This document shows positions 35,524 to 44,059 of a stretch of DNA of 64,000 nt, piece after piece. Under the pieces are notes generated by a model. That model saw only the letters and a list, made by a program, of their open reading frames with translations. It ran no database searches and was not told the origin of the DNA. The DNA is from Bradyrhizobium liaoningense (GTDB lineage Bacteria > Pseudomonadota > Alphaproteobacteria > Rhizobiales > Xanthobacteraceae): the NCBI RefSeq assembly GCF_018130785.1, contig NZ_JAFCJT010000004.1:236501-300500 (forward strand), read 5' to 3'. A program made the translations under genes and the position numbers. Position 1 is the first letter of the stretch. Every line of letters starts with the position of its first letter.

Positions 35524-36909
35524 TCAGCTCTCCATCGCATTCAGCCGCTGCAACCGATCCTGCATGACCTTCCTGAGATCGTAGCCGGGCCGGCCGAAAC
35601 TCGTGTTGCGGAGGTTGAGGAAATCGCGCTGGGTCTTGCGCAGGTCGCCGGCCGAACGGCCTTTCGAACCCTTCAGCACGCGCTCATAAGTCTCGGCGAT
35701 CTGGCGGTCGAGAACGCCGAGTTGCGGATCGGCGCAGATCACCTTCTCAACCTCGCGCTTGGCCGTGGCGCAATCGAACGACGGGCCGTTGCCGGAATTC
35801 GCCGCGAGCGGACGCAGCGGCTCTGCGCCGAATTTCGCGATCTCCGCGATCACAATGCGGCGGCCGGCGGCGGCGTTCTCGTTACCGGGATCGAGCTTCA
35901 GCGCCGTCTCGTAATCGGCCAGCGCCTTCTTGCGCTCGCCCATCTTCTTGTAGAGCACGGCGCGGTTGTTGTAGGTCTGCGCAAAATTCGGCTCGATCTT
36001 CAGCGCAGCCTCGTAGTCGTTCAGCGCTGCACCGAGCTCGCCCTTGAGCTGGTAGGAATCGCCGCGGTTGGTGAAAAAGTTCGGCCGCGGCGCCAGCCGC
36101 AGCGCCTGATCGTAGTCCGCAATCGCCTTGTCGTGCTCCCCCATTGCGGCCAGCGCCAGGCCGCGATTGTCGTAATATTCGGGGACTTTTGGATCGAGCC
36201 TGATCGCCTCGGCGTCGTCGGCGACCGCCTTGTCGAGCTGGCCGAGCTTCTTGTAGGCCGCGCCGCGGTTGGTGTAGGTGCGCGGCCGGTTCGGATCGAG
36301 CCGCAGCGCCTCGCTGAGATCGCGGATCGCCTTCTCGTTGTCGCCGCCGAGATAGTAGTTCACGCCGCGGTCGGACCAGGCCTGCGCATCATCCGGCTTC
36401 AGCTTGATCGCCTGGTCGTAATCGGCGAGCGCGCGGTCGAGCCGGCGCTGGTTGGTGTGGACCACGCCGCGCAGCTCGTAGGCTTCTGCATCCCGCGGAT
36501 CGAGCTCGATCGCCTTGCTCAGATCAGCCGCGGCACGGTTGAGATCACCGCCGGCCTCGCGCAGCAGGTCGCCGCGCAGACGCCAGGCCTTTGCATTCTT
36601 GCCGTCCAGCGCGATGGCGCGGTCGATGTCCCGCAGCGCCTGCGTGAGTCCGCCCGAGGTCCGCGCATTGGCGTCGGCGCGCACCAGCAGCGCGGCGGCG
36701 CGGTCGGAGCTCGAATTGGTGGTCTGGTCGATGATGGCGCCGCACGCCGTGATCAATTCCGCAGCCGCAGCCTTGCTGCCCATCACGCAATCGGCGCCGG
36801 CCGAAGCCGGGGCAGCGACGACGAGGCTCATCGCCGCGCCGAGGAGGAAGGCGCGAAGCGAGATTTTGGCAGGCGAAAACGCTTGCGCGGAAAGATGCGT
36901 GCCGCACAT
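35524..36909 (-). CDS. TPR-repeat exported protein with LprI-like C-terminus
   Basis: The 461-residue protein has a signal peptide (SLRAFLLGAAMSLVVAAPASA), about nine consecutive tetratricopeptide repeats (residues about 65-365, each with the A-x-x-Y/A-x-L-P pattern, for example DRALADYDQAIKLKPDDAQA), and a C-terminal Cys-containing domain of the LprI lysozyme-inhibitor type (SFDCATAKREVEKVICADPQ). TPRs normally mediate protein-protein contact in the periplasm. The next gene upstream encodes a shorter paralogue with the same ending. Confidence 0.85.
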   Translation of the reverse strand: MCGTHLSAQAFSPAKISLRAFLLGAAMSLVVAAPASAGADCVMGSKAAAAELITACGAIIDQTTNSSSDRAAALLVRADANARTSGGLTQALRDIDRAIALDGKNAKAWRLRGDLLREAGGDLNRAAADLSKAIELDPRDAEAYELRGVVHTNQRRLDRALADYDQAIKLKPDDAQAWSDRGVNYYLGGDNEKAIRDLSEALRLDPNRPRTYTNRGAAYKKLGQLDKAVADDAEAIRLDPKVPEYYDNRGLALAAMGEHDKAIADYDQALRLAPRPNFFTNRGDSYQLKGELGAALNDYEAALKIEPNFAQTYNNRAVLYKKMGERKKALADYETALKLDPGNENAAAGRRIVIAEIAKFGAEPLRPLAANSGNGPSFDCATAKREVEKVICADPQLGVLDRQIAETYERVLKGSKGRSAGDLRKTQRDFLNLRNTSFGRPGYDLRKVMQDRLQRLNAMES

Positions 36910-37041
36910 GACCTAGGGCTCCGTGACGTCAGGTTTTCACCGTTGTCGCGGCGGGCGAGGAATGGGTTCAATTCGGCCCCGTTGGGACGCAACCGCCGCC
37001 TGCACTCCCGCGCGCCCCGCGCGCGCGAGTGGCGAAGAACC

Positions 37042-37806
37042 TCAATACCCGTCCCGCCCGTTGATCCGCTGCAGCCGCTCCTGCATCGCCTTCTTCAGAT
37101 CATAGCCCGGCCGGCCGTACCCGGCATTGCGACGCGCGATGAATTCGTCCTGCTCGCGCTGAAGCGCCTTGGCCTCCGCGGGATTGCGCGCCTCTCGGAT
37201 CACGCGGGCATTCGACCCAAAGATCTCGCGGTCAAGATCGGCGAGTTCGCGGTTGGCACAGATCGCCTTCTCCACGGCGCGGGCCGCGCTCCTGCAATTG
37301 AAGCTGGGCTTGCCTGCGACCGCCATCTGCGCGCCGATCCGCTCGAGCTCGCGCGCCATCGCCTTGTGATTGGCCTTGGCCTTCTCGTGGTTCGGATCGA
37401 TCTTCAGCGCCGCGCCGAAATCCTGCACCGCCTTCGGCTTGTCCCCCTTCTTCAGCCAAAGCTCGCCGCGGGCGTTGAAGAGGTCGGCCAAGGTCGGATC
37501 GAGCAGAAGAGCGCGGCTGTCGTCCGCGATCGCACGGTCGATCTGGTCGTGCCGCGCCATAAGCGCGCCGCGCGCGATCAGCGCCTTGACCAGGTCCGCC
37601 TTGGCCGTCTTCTCGTTGTCGATGACCGCCGCGCAAGCGGAATTGGCCTTGTCCATGTCGTCGGCCGCGGCCGCGGCAAGGCACGGGGCGATATCGACCT
37701 GCGTGACGGCGGCCGGCTCTCCACCGGTCGCGGCGCGGGCCGGACTGAGCGACAGCACAGCGAGCACCACGGCGCCGGACAATTGAATGAGAGTTTGAGA
37801 ACGCAT
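37042..37806 (-). CDS. TPR-repeat exported protein, shorter paralogue
   Basis: The 254-residue protein shares architecture with the 35524-36909 product: signal peptide (SGAVVLAVLSLSPARA), three or four TPR units, then the LprI-like domain (SFNCRSAARAVEKAICANRE) and the shared ending GRPGYDLKKAMQERLQRIN. The tandem arrangement points to duplication with loss or gain of TPR units. I place the start at 37806, ahead of the signal peptide; the upstream frame is only a translated 12-bp repeat. Confidence 0.83.
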   Translation of the reverse strand: MRSQTLIQLSGAVVLAVLSLSPARAATGGEPAAVTQVDIAPCLAAAAADDMDKANSACAAVIDNEKTAKADLVKALIARGALMARHDQIDRAIADDSRALLLDPTLADLFNARGELWLKKGDKPKAVQDFGAALKIDPNHEKAKANHKAMARELERIGAQMAVAGKPSFNCRSAARAVEKAICANRELADLDREIFGSNARVIREARNPAEAKALQREQDEFIARRNAGYGRPGYDLKKAMQERLQRINGRDGY

Positions 37807-37827
37807 GCTTGCCGCAGTCGGAAAAGT

Positions 37828-37875
37828 CTTGGCTTGGGGCTTGGCTTGGGGCTTGGCTTGAGGCTTGCCTTGAGG
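37828..37875. repeat. Four-copy 12-bp tandem repeat upstream of TPR gene
   Basis: Units are cttggcttgggg (twice), cttggcttgagg and cttgccttgagg. On the minus strand it would read QAKP repeats if the TPR gene started at 37881. It lies in the leader of that gene and close to the divergent antiporter gene. Confidence 0.9.
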
Positions 37876-37946
37876 CCGCATTATCCATCATACGGCCGGA
37901 TTGGTGCTAGCTTGTGGCACAGCCAAAATCGGTTTCGGGGATCAAC

Positions 37947-39491
37947 GTGTCGACATTCGAATGGATCATCGTGCTTCTGCTCGGCGCCGTTGCATTATCG
38001 GCGCTGGCGCGGCGGATCAAGGTCCCCTACCCGACCTTCCTCGCCATCGGCGGCGCGCTGATCGCCTTCGTGCCGAACAGCCCGTCCTGGACACTCGAAC
38101 CCGACTTGGCATTGGCGCTTTTTGTCGCACCGGTGCTGATGGATGCCGCCTTCGACACCTCGCTGCGCGATCTCCGCAACAACTGGGTTCCGGTCTCGAC
38201 CCTGGTGGTGGCCGCGGTCGGCCTGACCACGGTCGGCGTGGCCTTCGTTGCGCACCGGCTGATGCCTGACATGCCCTGGGCCGCCGCCATTGCGCTCGGC
38301 GCCATCGTGGCCCCGCCGGATGCGGCGGCAGCGGTCGCAATCCTGAGCCAGGTCAAGCTGCCCTATCGCATGGTGAAGGTCCTGGAAGGCGAGAGCCTGC
38401 TCAACGACGCCAGCGCGCTTCTGATCTATCGCATCGCGGTCGGCGCTGTCGTCATGGAGCATCTGAAATGGAGCGAGGTCGCGCCGACGATCGCACTCGG
38501 GCTGGTCGGCAGCGTCCTCGCCGGTCTTTTGGCCGGGCGCATCATCCCGCTGTTCCTGGAACGCGTGAAGGAAGCGCCGAGCGCGATCATCGTGCAGTTC
38601 GCCACCACCTTCATGGTCTGGATCGCAGCCGAGCATCTCGGCCTCTCCGGCATCCTCACCATCGTCGTCTACGCCATCACCGTCGCGCGCACGGCGGGGG
38701 CGCGCATGCCGGCGCGGTTGAGGGTGCCGTCCTATGCGGTCTGGGAGACGATGGTGTTCGTGCTCAACGTGCTCGCCTTCATGCTGATCGGCATGCAGAT
38801 GCGGCCGATCTGGACGCGGCTCGACGCGGAGGTCCGCTGGGAATATTGCGTGGCTGCCGCCTGGATCCTGCTCACGGTGGTCCTGGTGCGGCTCGCCTGG
38901 ATCACGTTCTACCGCACGACGCTGCGCGTGCTGATCGCGCACGGCATCTATCACCCGAAGGATCCGAAGCAGGTCGCCTCGCCGAAGGGCGGCCTCATCA
39001 TCTCCTGGTGCGGCATGCGCGGTCTCGTCACGCTCGCCACCGCCTTCGCCCTGCCGGAAAACTTCCCCTATCGCGACTTCATCGTCTTCATCGCCTTTGC
39101 GGTGGTGCTGGGCTCGCTGATCATCCAGGGCCTGACGCTGCGGCCGCTCATCCTCGCCTTCGGCCTCAAGGACGACGATCCCGTCGGTATCGAGGTCGCG
39201 CGCGCCCGCGCGGTCGCCTATCGCGCCGCGCTCGATGCGATCGAGGACGATCCGTCGGAGGAAGCGGAAATCCTGCGGCTCGAATACCGCGCCATCCTGA
39301 TGCAGGCCGACGACGATCCGCACGGCGGCATCGCCAAAGGCGAGTTGCCCGCCGATCCCCTGCGCCGCCGCGCCATCGAGGCCGCGCGCAAATCGATCTT
39401 CGACCTCCGCGCCACCGAGGTGATCGGCGACGACGCGTTTCACCGGATCGAGGAAGAGCTCGATCGCGCAGAATTGAGCGCGGGGGGATAG
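37947..39491 (+). CDS. CPA1-family cation:proton antiporter (NhaP-like)
   Basis: The 514-residue membrane protein has about 12 helices and the CPA1 hallmark near residue 115: APPDAAAAVAILSQVKLPYR with VLEGESLLNDASALLIYRIA, containing the ion-binding Asp pair region. It should exchange Na+ or K+ for H+ across the inner membrane. The C-terminal 90 residues are cytosolic and charged (ARAVAYRAALDAIEDDPSEE), as in NhaP/YjcE-type exchangers. The start is a GTG at 37947 with GGGG upstream, or an earlier GTG at 37914. Confidence 0.85.
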   Translation: MSTFEWIIVLLLGAVALSALARRIKVPYPTFLAIGGALIAFVPNSPSWTLEPDLALALFVAPVLMDAAFDTSLRDLRNNWVPVSTLVVAAVGLTTVGVAFVAHRLMPDMPWAAAIALGAIVAPPDAAAAVAILSQVKLPYRMVKVLEGESLLNDASALLIYRIAVGAVVMEHLKWSEVAPTIALGLVGSVLAGLLAGRIIPLFLERVKEAPSAIIVQFATTFMVWIAAEHLGLSGILTIVVYAITVARTAGARMPARLRVPSYAVWETMVFVLNVLAFMLIGMQMRPIWTRLDAEVRWEYCVAAAWILLTVVLVRLAWITFYRTTLRVLIAHGIYHPKDPKQVASPKGGLIISWCGMRGLVTLATAFALPENFPYRDFIVFIAFAVVLGSLIIQGLTLRPLILAFGLKDDDPVGIEVARARAVAYRAALDAIEDDPSEEAEILRLEYRAILMQADDDPHGGIAKGELPADPLRRRAIEAARKSIFDLRATEVIGDDAFHRIEEELDRAELSAGG

Positions 39492-39509
39492 GTCCGCAAG
39501 CACCGCCGC

Positions 39510-39651
39510 CGTCCCGGGCAAGCGAAGCGCAAATCCCGGACCGATACGCCGCAGCAAAAGTTTTGCGAAGACTCGGAGTTACCAGCTTCGCGTCAAACCG
39601 CTCCCTTTGGTTATGGGACCCGGGCTCGCGCTGCGCGCGCCCGGGACGACG
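39510..39651. repeat. Composite palindromic intergenic repeat, family A, copy 2
   Basis: About 142 bases bounded by cgtcccggg and cccgggacgacg. The core reads gcgaagactcg and gttaccag, as on the opposite strand of the copy at 16483-16614, so the two copies are in inverted orientation. Ends form hairpins. Confidence 0.8.
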
Positions 39652-39704
39652 TTGGAGGGGCGGCCTGCGTTGAACCAAACACCGCCTCTCCAGACTCATT
39701 CCAG

Positions 39705-40475
39705 ATGACGACCTTGATCGACGACCGTCGTGTACGCGCGCGTGATGCGTCGCCTGCACGATATTTTTATCTCAATATGGCACTGGCCTGTGCGGCCACC
39801 GCGTTTCTCGGCTTCGCACCGACCTATTTTGTGCCGCTCGCGCAGCGGACGTTTTCCGCGAGCCCGGTGATTCATTTTCATGGACTCCTGTTCTTCACCT
39901 GGTCTCTCTATTTCGTGATCCAGACCTGGCTCGCGGCGTCGGGCCGCGTGGTCAATCACCGCGCGCTCGGGATTGCCGGCGTGTCGCTTGCCACAGCGAT
40001 GACGATCTTCGGCTTCCTCGCCTCCGTGCATGTGATGCAGCATGCGGCTGCGCTCGGGCAGAAAGACGCCGGCATCGGCTTCTCGATCGTGCCGATGAGC
40101 GGCATCGCGTTCTTTGCTGTGGTGTTCGTGCTCGCGATCATGAACACGCGGAAGCCTGAAGTTCACAAGCGCCTCATGCTGCTCGCCGCGGTCTCGATCC
40201 TCGATGCCGCGATCGCGCGCTGGTTCCTGACCTTCCTTGCGCCTCCCGGGCCGCCCGGCCCGCCTCCGGTGCCCGCGACGATCGCCCCGGCCGTGGTCGC
40301 TTCGCTGCTGCTCGTCGTCGCCATGGTGCGCGACTGGCGCGCCGATGGCCGCGTGCACCCAGTCTACATCTACGGCACGCTCGCGCTGCTCGCGGTGAAG
40401 TTCTTGAACTGGCCGATCAGCGAGACCGCCGCCTGGCATGAATTTGCCGGCGGGATACTGGCGCTGGCGCAGTAG
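39705..40475 (+). CDS. Polytopic membrane protein of unknown function
   Basis: The 256-residue protein has seven predicted helices, for example LNMALACAATAFLGFAPTYF, IHFHGLLFFTWSLYFVIQTW and IAFFAVVFVLAIMN. Histidines in the second helix (HFHG), in VVNHRALG, and in VHVMQHA could bind haem or a metal. The layout resembles other seven-helix membrane proteins with a HFHG/NHR motif pair, but I cannot name the family with confidence. The loop PPGPPGPPPVP is a Pro-rich turn between helices. It lies between two family-A repeats. Confidence 0.78.
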   Translation: MTTLIDDRRVRARDASPARYFYLNMALACAATAFLGFAPTYFVPLAQRTFSASPVIHFHGLLFFTWSLYFVIQTWLAASGRVVNHRALGIAGVSLATAMTIFGFLASVHVMQHAAALGQKDAGIGFSIVPMSGIAFFAVVFVLAIMNTRKPEVHKRLMLLAAVSILDAAIARWFLTFLAPPGPPGPPPVPATIAPAVVASLLLVVAMVRDWRADGRVHPVYIYGTLALLAVKFLNWPISETAAWHEFAGGILALAQ

Positions 40476-40484
40476 TTCTCCGAT

Positions 40485-40522
40485 GTCGTCCCGGACAAGC
40501 GAAGCGCAGATCCGGGACGACA
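40485..40522. repeat. Family A hairpin, partial copy
   Basis: A single 38-base arm (gtcgtcccggacaagcgaag ... gatccgggacgac) forms one hairpin. It matches the end hairpin of the family-A copies on the reverse strand of 16483-16614, suggesting a solo remnant. It separates convergent genes. Confidence 0.72.
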
Positions 40523-40539
40523 GCGGAGTATGAGGCGCC

Positions 40540-41346
40540 TTATGTCCCCGCCTTGCACGTGATCCCGCCGTCGACCACCAGCTCGATCCCTGTCACATAT
40601 TTCGACTCGTCCGACGCCAGGAACAGCGCCGCATTCGCGACGTCCCAGGCCTCGCCCATATGGCCCATCGGCACCTGCGCATCGCGGGCGCGCCACATCG
40701 CCTCGACGTCGCCCTTGGCGTAGCTGTTGGCGAGCCCTACGGAATGCTCCACCATCGGCGTCTTCATCAAGCCGGGCAGGATCGCGTTCACCCGCACATG
40801 GTTCTTCGCGAACTCGATCGCGGTTGAGCGCGTCAGCTGGTTCATCGCCGCTTTGCTGGCGTTGTAGCTGACATAGGAAATCCCGACATGGCGGATCGAT
40901 GCGATCGAGGAGATGTTGATGATCGAGCCGCCGCCCTGCTTCACCATGACGGGGATGACGTGCTTCATGGCGAGATAGGCACTCTTGAGGTTGACGGTGA
41001 AGACGCGGTCCCAGCTCTCCTCGGCCACCTCGACCACGCTGCCCATCTCGGCGATGCCGACATTGTTGTCGAGCACGTCGATGCGGCCGAAAGCCTTCAG
41101 GCACGTCGCGACCATCGCCTCGATCTCGCTCGCGCGCGAGACGTCCGCGGTGAAGGCGGCCGCCTTGCCGCCCTCATCCGTGATGATCTTCGCGGTCTCT
41201 TCGGCCGCGGCACCGTTGCGGTCGACGCAAAACACCTGCGCGCCCTCGCGCGCAAAGGTCACGGCGGTCGCCTTGCCGTTGCCCCAGCCCGGCCCGATCG
41301 AGCCGGCGCCCACCACCATCGCAACCTTGCCCTTGAGCCGATCCAT
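40540..41346 (-). CDS. SDR-family NAD(P)-dependent oxidoreductase
   Basis: The 268-residue short-chain dehydrogenase has a Rossmann fold with an altered dinucleotide loop (VVGAGSIGPGWGNGKA in place of TGxxxGxG), the acidic CVDRN that favours NAD, NNVG in place of NNAG, catalytic Ser in NISSIAS and YxxxK in SYVSYNASKAAMNQL. Such enzymes oxidise or reduce hydroxyl/carbonyl groups on small molecules; the substrate is unknown. The C-terminus VTGIELVVDGGITCK is typical. The insertion GPGWGN after the first glycines is common in a subgroup of SDRs. Confidence 0.87.
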   Translation of the reverse strand: MDRLKGKVAMVVGAGSIGPGWGNGKATAVTFAREGAQVFCVDRNGAAAEETAKIITDEGGKAAAFTADVSRASEIEAMVATCLKAFGRIDVLDNNVGIAEMGSVVEVAEESWDRVFTVNLKSAYLAMKHVIPVMVKQGGGSIINISSIASIRHVGISYVSYNASKAAMNQLTRSTAIEFAKNHVRVNAILPGLMKTPMVEHSVGLANSYAKGDVEAMWRARDAQVPMGHMGEAWDVANAALFLASDESKYVTGIELVVDGGITCKAGT

Positions 41347-41392
41347 CGCTTTTCTCCCGTGTTGTTGTTGATTGTAGCCCGGGCGTGGCGAG

Positions 41393-41770
41393 CTACGGAT
41401 CGTTGCAGATCTTCATCGTGGTGACGTTAGCACCGATGGGATGGCCGACAATCTCCGAAAGCGTCCGGCACTTTCCATCATGGCATAGCCGCCATTCACC
41501 GGCCGCACCGGAATTACCCAGCACGACCTCCGGCATCGGCGCGCGCGCGGGCCTCCACTGAAACCAGCCGTCGACGAGCCGCGCCTCAGGCGGCGGCTCC
41601 ATGCCGGGGCCGGTGCCCTTGACGCGGGCCTGCACCAATTCGAGGCCGGCCGGCGTCACGCGCCAGTCTTCCTGCCAGTCGACCTTGGCGATCGAATGCG
41701 TCCACACCAGCGTGAAGGCGGAAAGCGCGAGCGCCTTCACGCCTGAAGCTGTTGCGAAGCAGAGGCTCAC
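41393..41770 (-). CDS. DUF1850 protein of the TRAP transporter operon
   Basis: The 125-residue protein starts at a GTG overlapping the TRAP permease stop by four bases. It has a signal/anchor (ASGVKALALSAFTLVWTHSI) and a beta-rich DUF1850 domain: KVDWQEDWRVTPAGLELVQA, DGWFQWRPA and EWRLCHDGKCRTLSEIVG with two cysteines. DUF1850 proteins co-occur with TAXI-type TRAP transporters and probably assist them in the periplasm. It is the last gene of the operon. Confidence 0.86.
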   Translation of the reverse strand: MSLCFATASGVKALALSAFTLVWTHSIAKVDWQEDWRVTPAGLELVQARVKGTGPGMEPPPEARLVDGWFQWRPARAPMPEVVLGNSGAAGEWRLCHDGKCRTLSEIVGHPIGANVTTMKICNDP

Positions 41771-43875
41771 ACCGCCTCGATTACTGCCGGCGGACGCTGC
41801 CGCCACTGCCACAGCACGAGCGCTGCCGAGAGCACGAAGCCCGCGGTGTCGCTGAAGGCGAAGTCGCCGAGCAGGCACATCGCGGCGCCGAGCGCGACGA
41901 CACGTTCGAGCAGCGTCAGCCGCGTGAACAGGAAGCCGATCGCCACCATGCCGAACAGGGCGATCGCTACCAGCGCCTTGAAGGTCGCGAGCGCCACCGC
42001 GCCGTAGAAGCCAAGCTTGGCCGCCATGGGATCGCCGGCCTGCAACATCAGCGCCGGCGAATAGACGAAGATGAAGGGGATGACGTAGCCGGCGAGCGCG
42101 ATGCGCATCGCCTCCCAGCCGATCTTGTCCGGGTTCTCCTTCGCGATCGGCGCCGCCGCGAGCGCCGCGAGCGCCACCGGCGGCGAGAGGTCGGCCATGA
42201 TGCCGTAATAGAACGCGAACATATGGCTCGCGATCAGCGGCACGCCGAGTTTGGCCAGCGCCGGAGCTGCGAGCGCAGCGGTAATGATGTAGGTCGGGAT
42301 GGTCGGGATGCCGGTGCCGAGCAGGATCGACAGCAGCATGGTCATGATCAGCGCCAGGAACAGGCTCTTCTCGCCGAGCCCGATCACCCAGCTGCCAAAG
42401 ATGGTGCCGACGCCGGTCTGCGACATCATACCGATGATGACGCCGACAATGGCGCAGGCCATGCCGACGGTGATGGCGGACTTCGCGCTTTCCGCCAGCG
42501 CATCGCGGCAGTCGCGCAGAGCCTTCAACCCACCACGGATGAACGCGGTGATCACGATCAGCCCGACCACGACGCTGGCGACCGGGACGATCTGGAGGCC
42601 ATCACGCGACAGCGCGGCGACGACGAGCGCGAGCCCGATCCAGAAGATGTATCGGATCACGTTCGAGGAGGCACCGGTCGTGATGGCGGTGCCGAGGATC
42701 AGCGTCACCGTCAGCGCAAGGCCCATGCTGCCGGCATAGAGCGGTGTAAAGCCTTCGAACAGCATGTAGACGAGAGCGGCCAGCGGCAGCACGAGGTACC
42801 AGCGCGTCACCAGCGCCTTCCAGGCGCTCGGGATCTCCGAGCGCTTCATGCCGACCAGGCCGTGCTTGCCGGCCTCCAGGTGCACCATCCAGAACGCCGA
42901 GGCGAAATAGAGGACCGCGGGAATCGCCGCCGCCTTGACGATCTCCGAGTACTGGACACCGAGCGTCTCCGCCATGATGAAGGCGACTGCGCCCATCACC
43001 GGCGGCATGATCTGCCCGCCCATCGAGGCCGTCGCCTCGACGCCGGCGGCGAACGCGCGGCGATAGCCGAACTTGATCATCAACGGAATCGTGAACTGAC
43101 CGACGGTGACGACGTTGGCGACGCCGGAGCCGGAGATCGTGCCCATCATGCCCGAGGCGAACACGGCGACCTTGGCGGGGCCGCCGCGGGTCCTGCCAAA
43201 CAGCCCAAGAGAAACGTCGGTGAAGAGCTGAATCATGCCGGCGCGCTCCAGGAACGAGCCGAACAGGATGAACAGGAAGATGTAGGTCGCCGAGACGTAG
43301 ATCGGCACGCCGTAAAAACCTTCGGTGCCAAACGACAGATGCGTGACGATCTGGTCGAAATCATAGCCGCGATGGTTGAGCGGCGACGGCAGATATTGTC
43401 CGAAGAACCAGTAGAGCAGACAGGCGCCACACATCAGCGGCAGCGCCGCGCCCATCAGGCGGCGGGTGCCCTCGAAGATCAGCACCGCGAGCAGCGTACC
43501 AACCGCGAGATCGAGCCTGGTCGGATCGCCGTCGCGCGCGATCAAATCGGCATAGAAGATCCACTGGTAGAGACCGCAGAAAAAGCCAGCAGCGCCGATC
43601 GCCCAGCCGAGCGCACGGCCAAGGTCGCTCTTCGCAGTGAAGTTGGCGATCAGGCCGAAGGTGAGCAGGACGAGGAAGCCGACATGGACGCCGCGCACCA
43701 CCTGGCTCGGCAGATAGTTGAAGGCGGCGACATAGAGCTGGAAGGTCGCGAACGCGATGCCGATCCAGTAGGCGAGATTGCCCCACCAGCCCGGACCAAA
43801 ACCTTCGGGGAAACCGTGCTCGAAATTGTCGAATTCAACCTTGATGGGCTCGGCGGAGCCCTCTGCCTGCAACAT
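41767..43875 (-). CDS. TRAP transporter fused permease (DctQM-type)
   Basis: The 702-residue membrane protein is the fused 4TM/12TM TRAP permease, with more than 15 helices. Typical DctM text includes GMMGTISGSGVANVVTVGQF, PPVMGAVAFIMAETLGVQY and LLGTGIPTIPTYIITAALAA with APALAKLGVPLIASHMFAFY. It imports an organic acid in symport with ions, using the TAXI binding protein encoded just upstream. The gene ends with a four-base overlap to DUF1850; a repeat element separates it from the binding-protein gene. Confidence 0.93.
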   Translation of the reverse strand: MLQAEGSAEPIKVEFDNFEHGFPEGFGPGWWGNLAYWIGIAFATFQLYVAAFNYLPSQVVRGVHVGFLVLLTFGLIANFTAKSDLGRALGWAIGAAGFFCGLYQWIFYADLIARDGDPTRLDLAVGTLLAVLIFEGTRRLMGAALPLMCGACLLYWFFGQYLPSPLNHRGYDFDQIVTHLSFGTEGFYGVPIYVSATYIFLFILFGSFLERAGMIQLFTDVSLGLFGRTRGGPAKVAVFASGMMGTISGSGVANVVTVGQFTIPLMIKFGYRRAFAAGVEATASMGGQIMPPVMGAVAFIMAETLGVQYSEIVKAAAIPAVLYFASAFWMVHLEAGKHGLVGMKRSEIPSAWKALVTRWYLVLPLAALVYMLFEGFTPLYAGSMGLALTVTLILGTAITTGASSNVIRYIFWIGLALVVAALSRDGLQIVPVASVVVGLIVITAFIRGGLKALRDCRDALAESAKSAITVGMACAIVGVIIGMMSQTGVGTIFGSWVIGLGEKSLFLALIMTMLLSILLGTGIPTIPTYIITAALAAPALAKLGVPLIASHMFAFYYGIMADLSPPVALAALAAAPIAKENPDKIGWEAMRIALAGYVIPFIFVYSPALMLQAGDPMAAKLGFYGAVALATFKALVAIALFGMVAIGFLFTRLTLLERVVALGAAMCLLGDFAFSDTAGFVLSAALVLWQWRQRPPAVIEAV

Positions 43876-43927
43876 CGATATGTCCCCAACCGTCCAGCGC
43901 TTTTAATATTGCACAGCGTCTCCAGAC

Positions 43928-44041
43928 CGTCATGCCCGGGCTTGTCCCGGGCATCCACGGACTTTCTCGCCTAGCCTTAGAACGTGGATGGCCGGGACAT
44001 CTGCGCGAAGACGCGCTTCGCGCTTTTGCCCGGCCATGACG
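43928..44041. repeat. Intergenic palindromic repeat, family D
   Basis: About 114 bases between binding-protein and permease genes, bounded by cgtcatgcccggg and cccggccatgacg. Inner stems include cccgggcttgtcccggg and gcgcgaagacgcgcttcgcgc. It lies inside an apparent operon, so it may adjust relative expression of the binding protein and permease. Confidence 0.78.
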
Positions 44042-44059
44042 TCCGACGACGAAAGCTGA

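Noticed and set aside
41752..43974. 740-codon plus-strand frame opposite the TRAP permease
   Set aside because: Composition of a reverse-complement shadow; the permease motifs on the minus strand are unmistakable.
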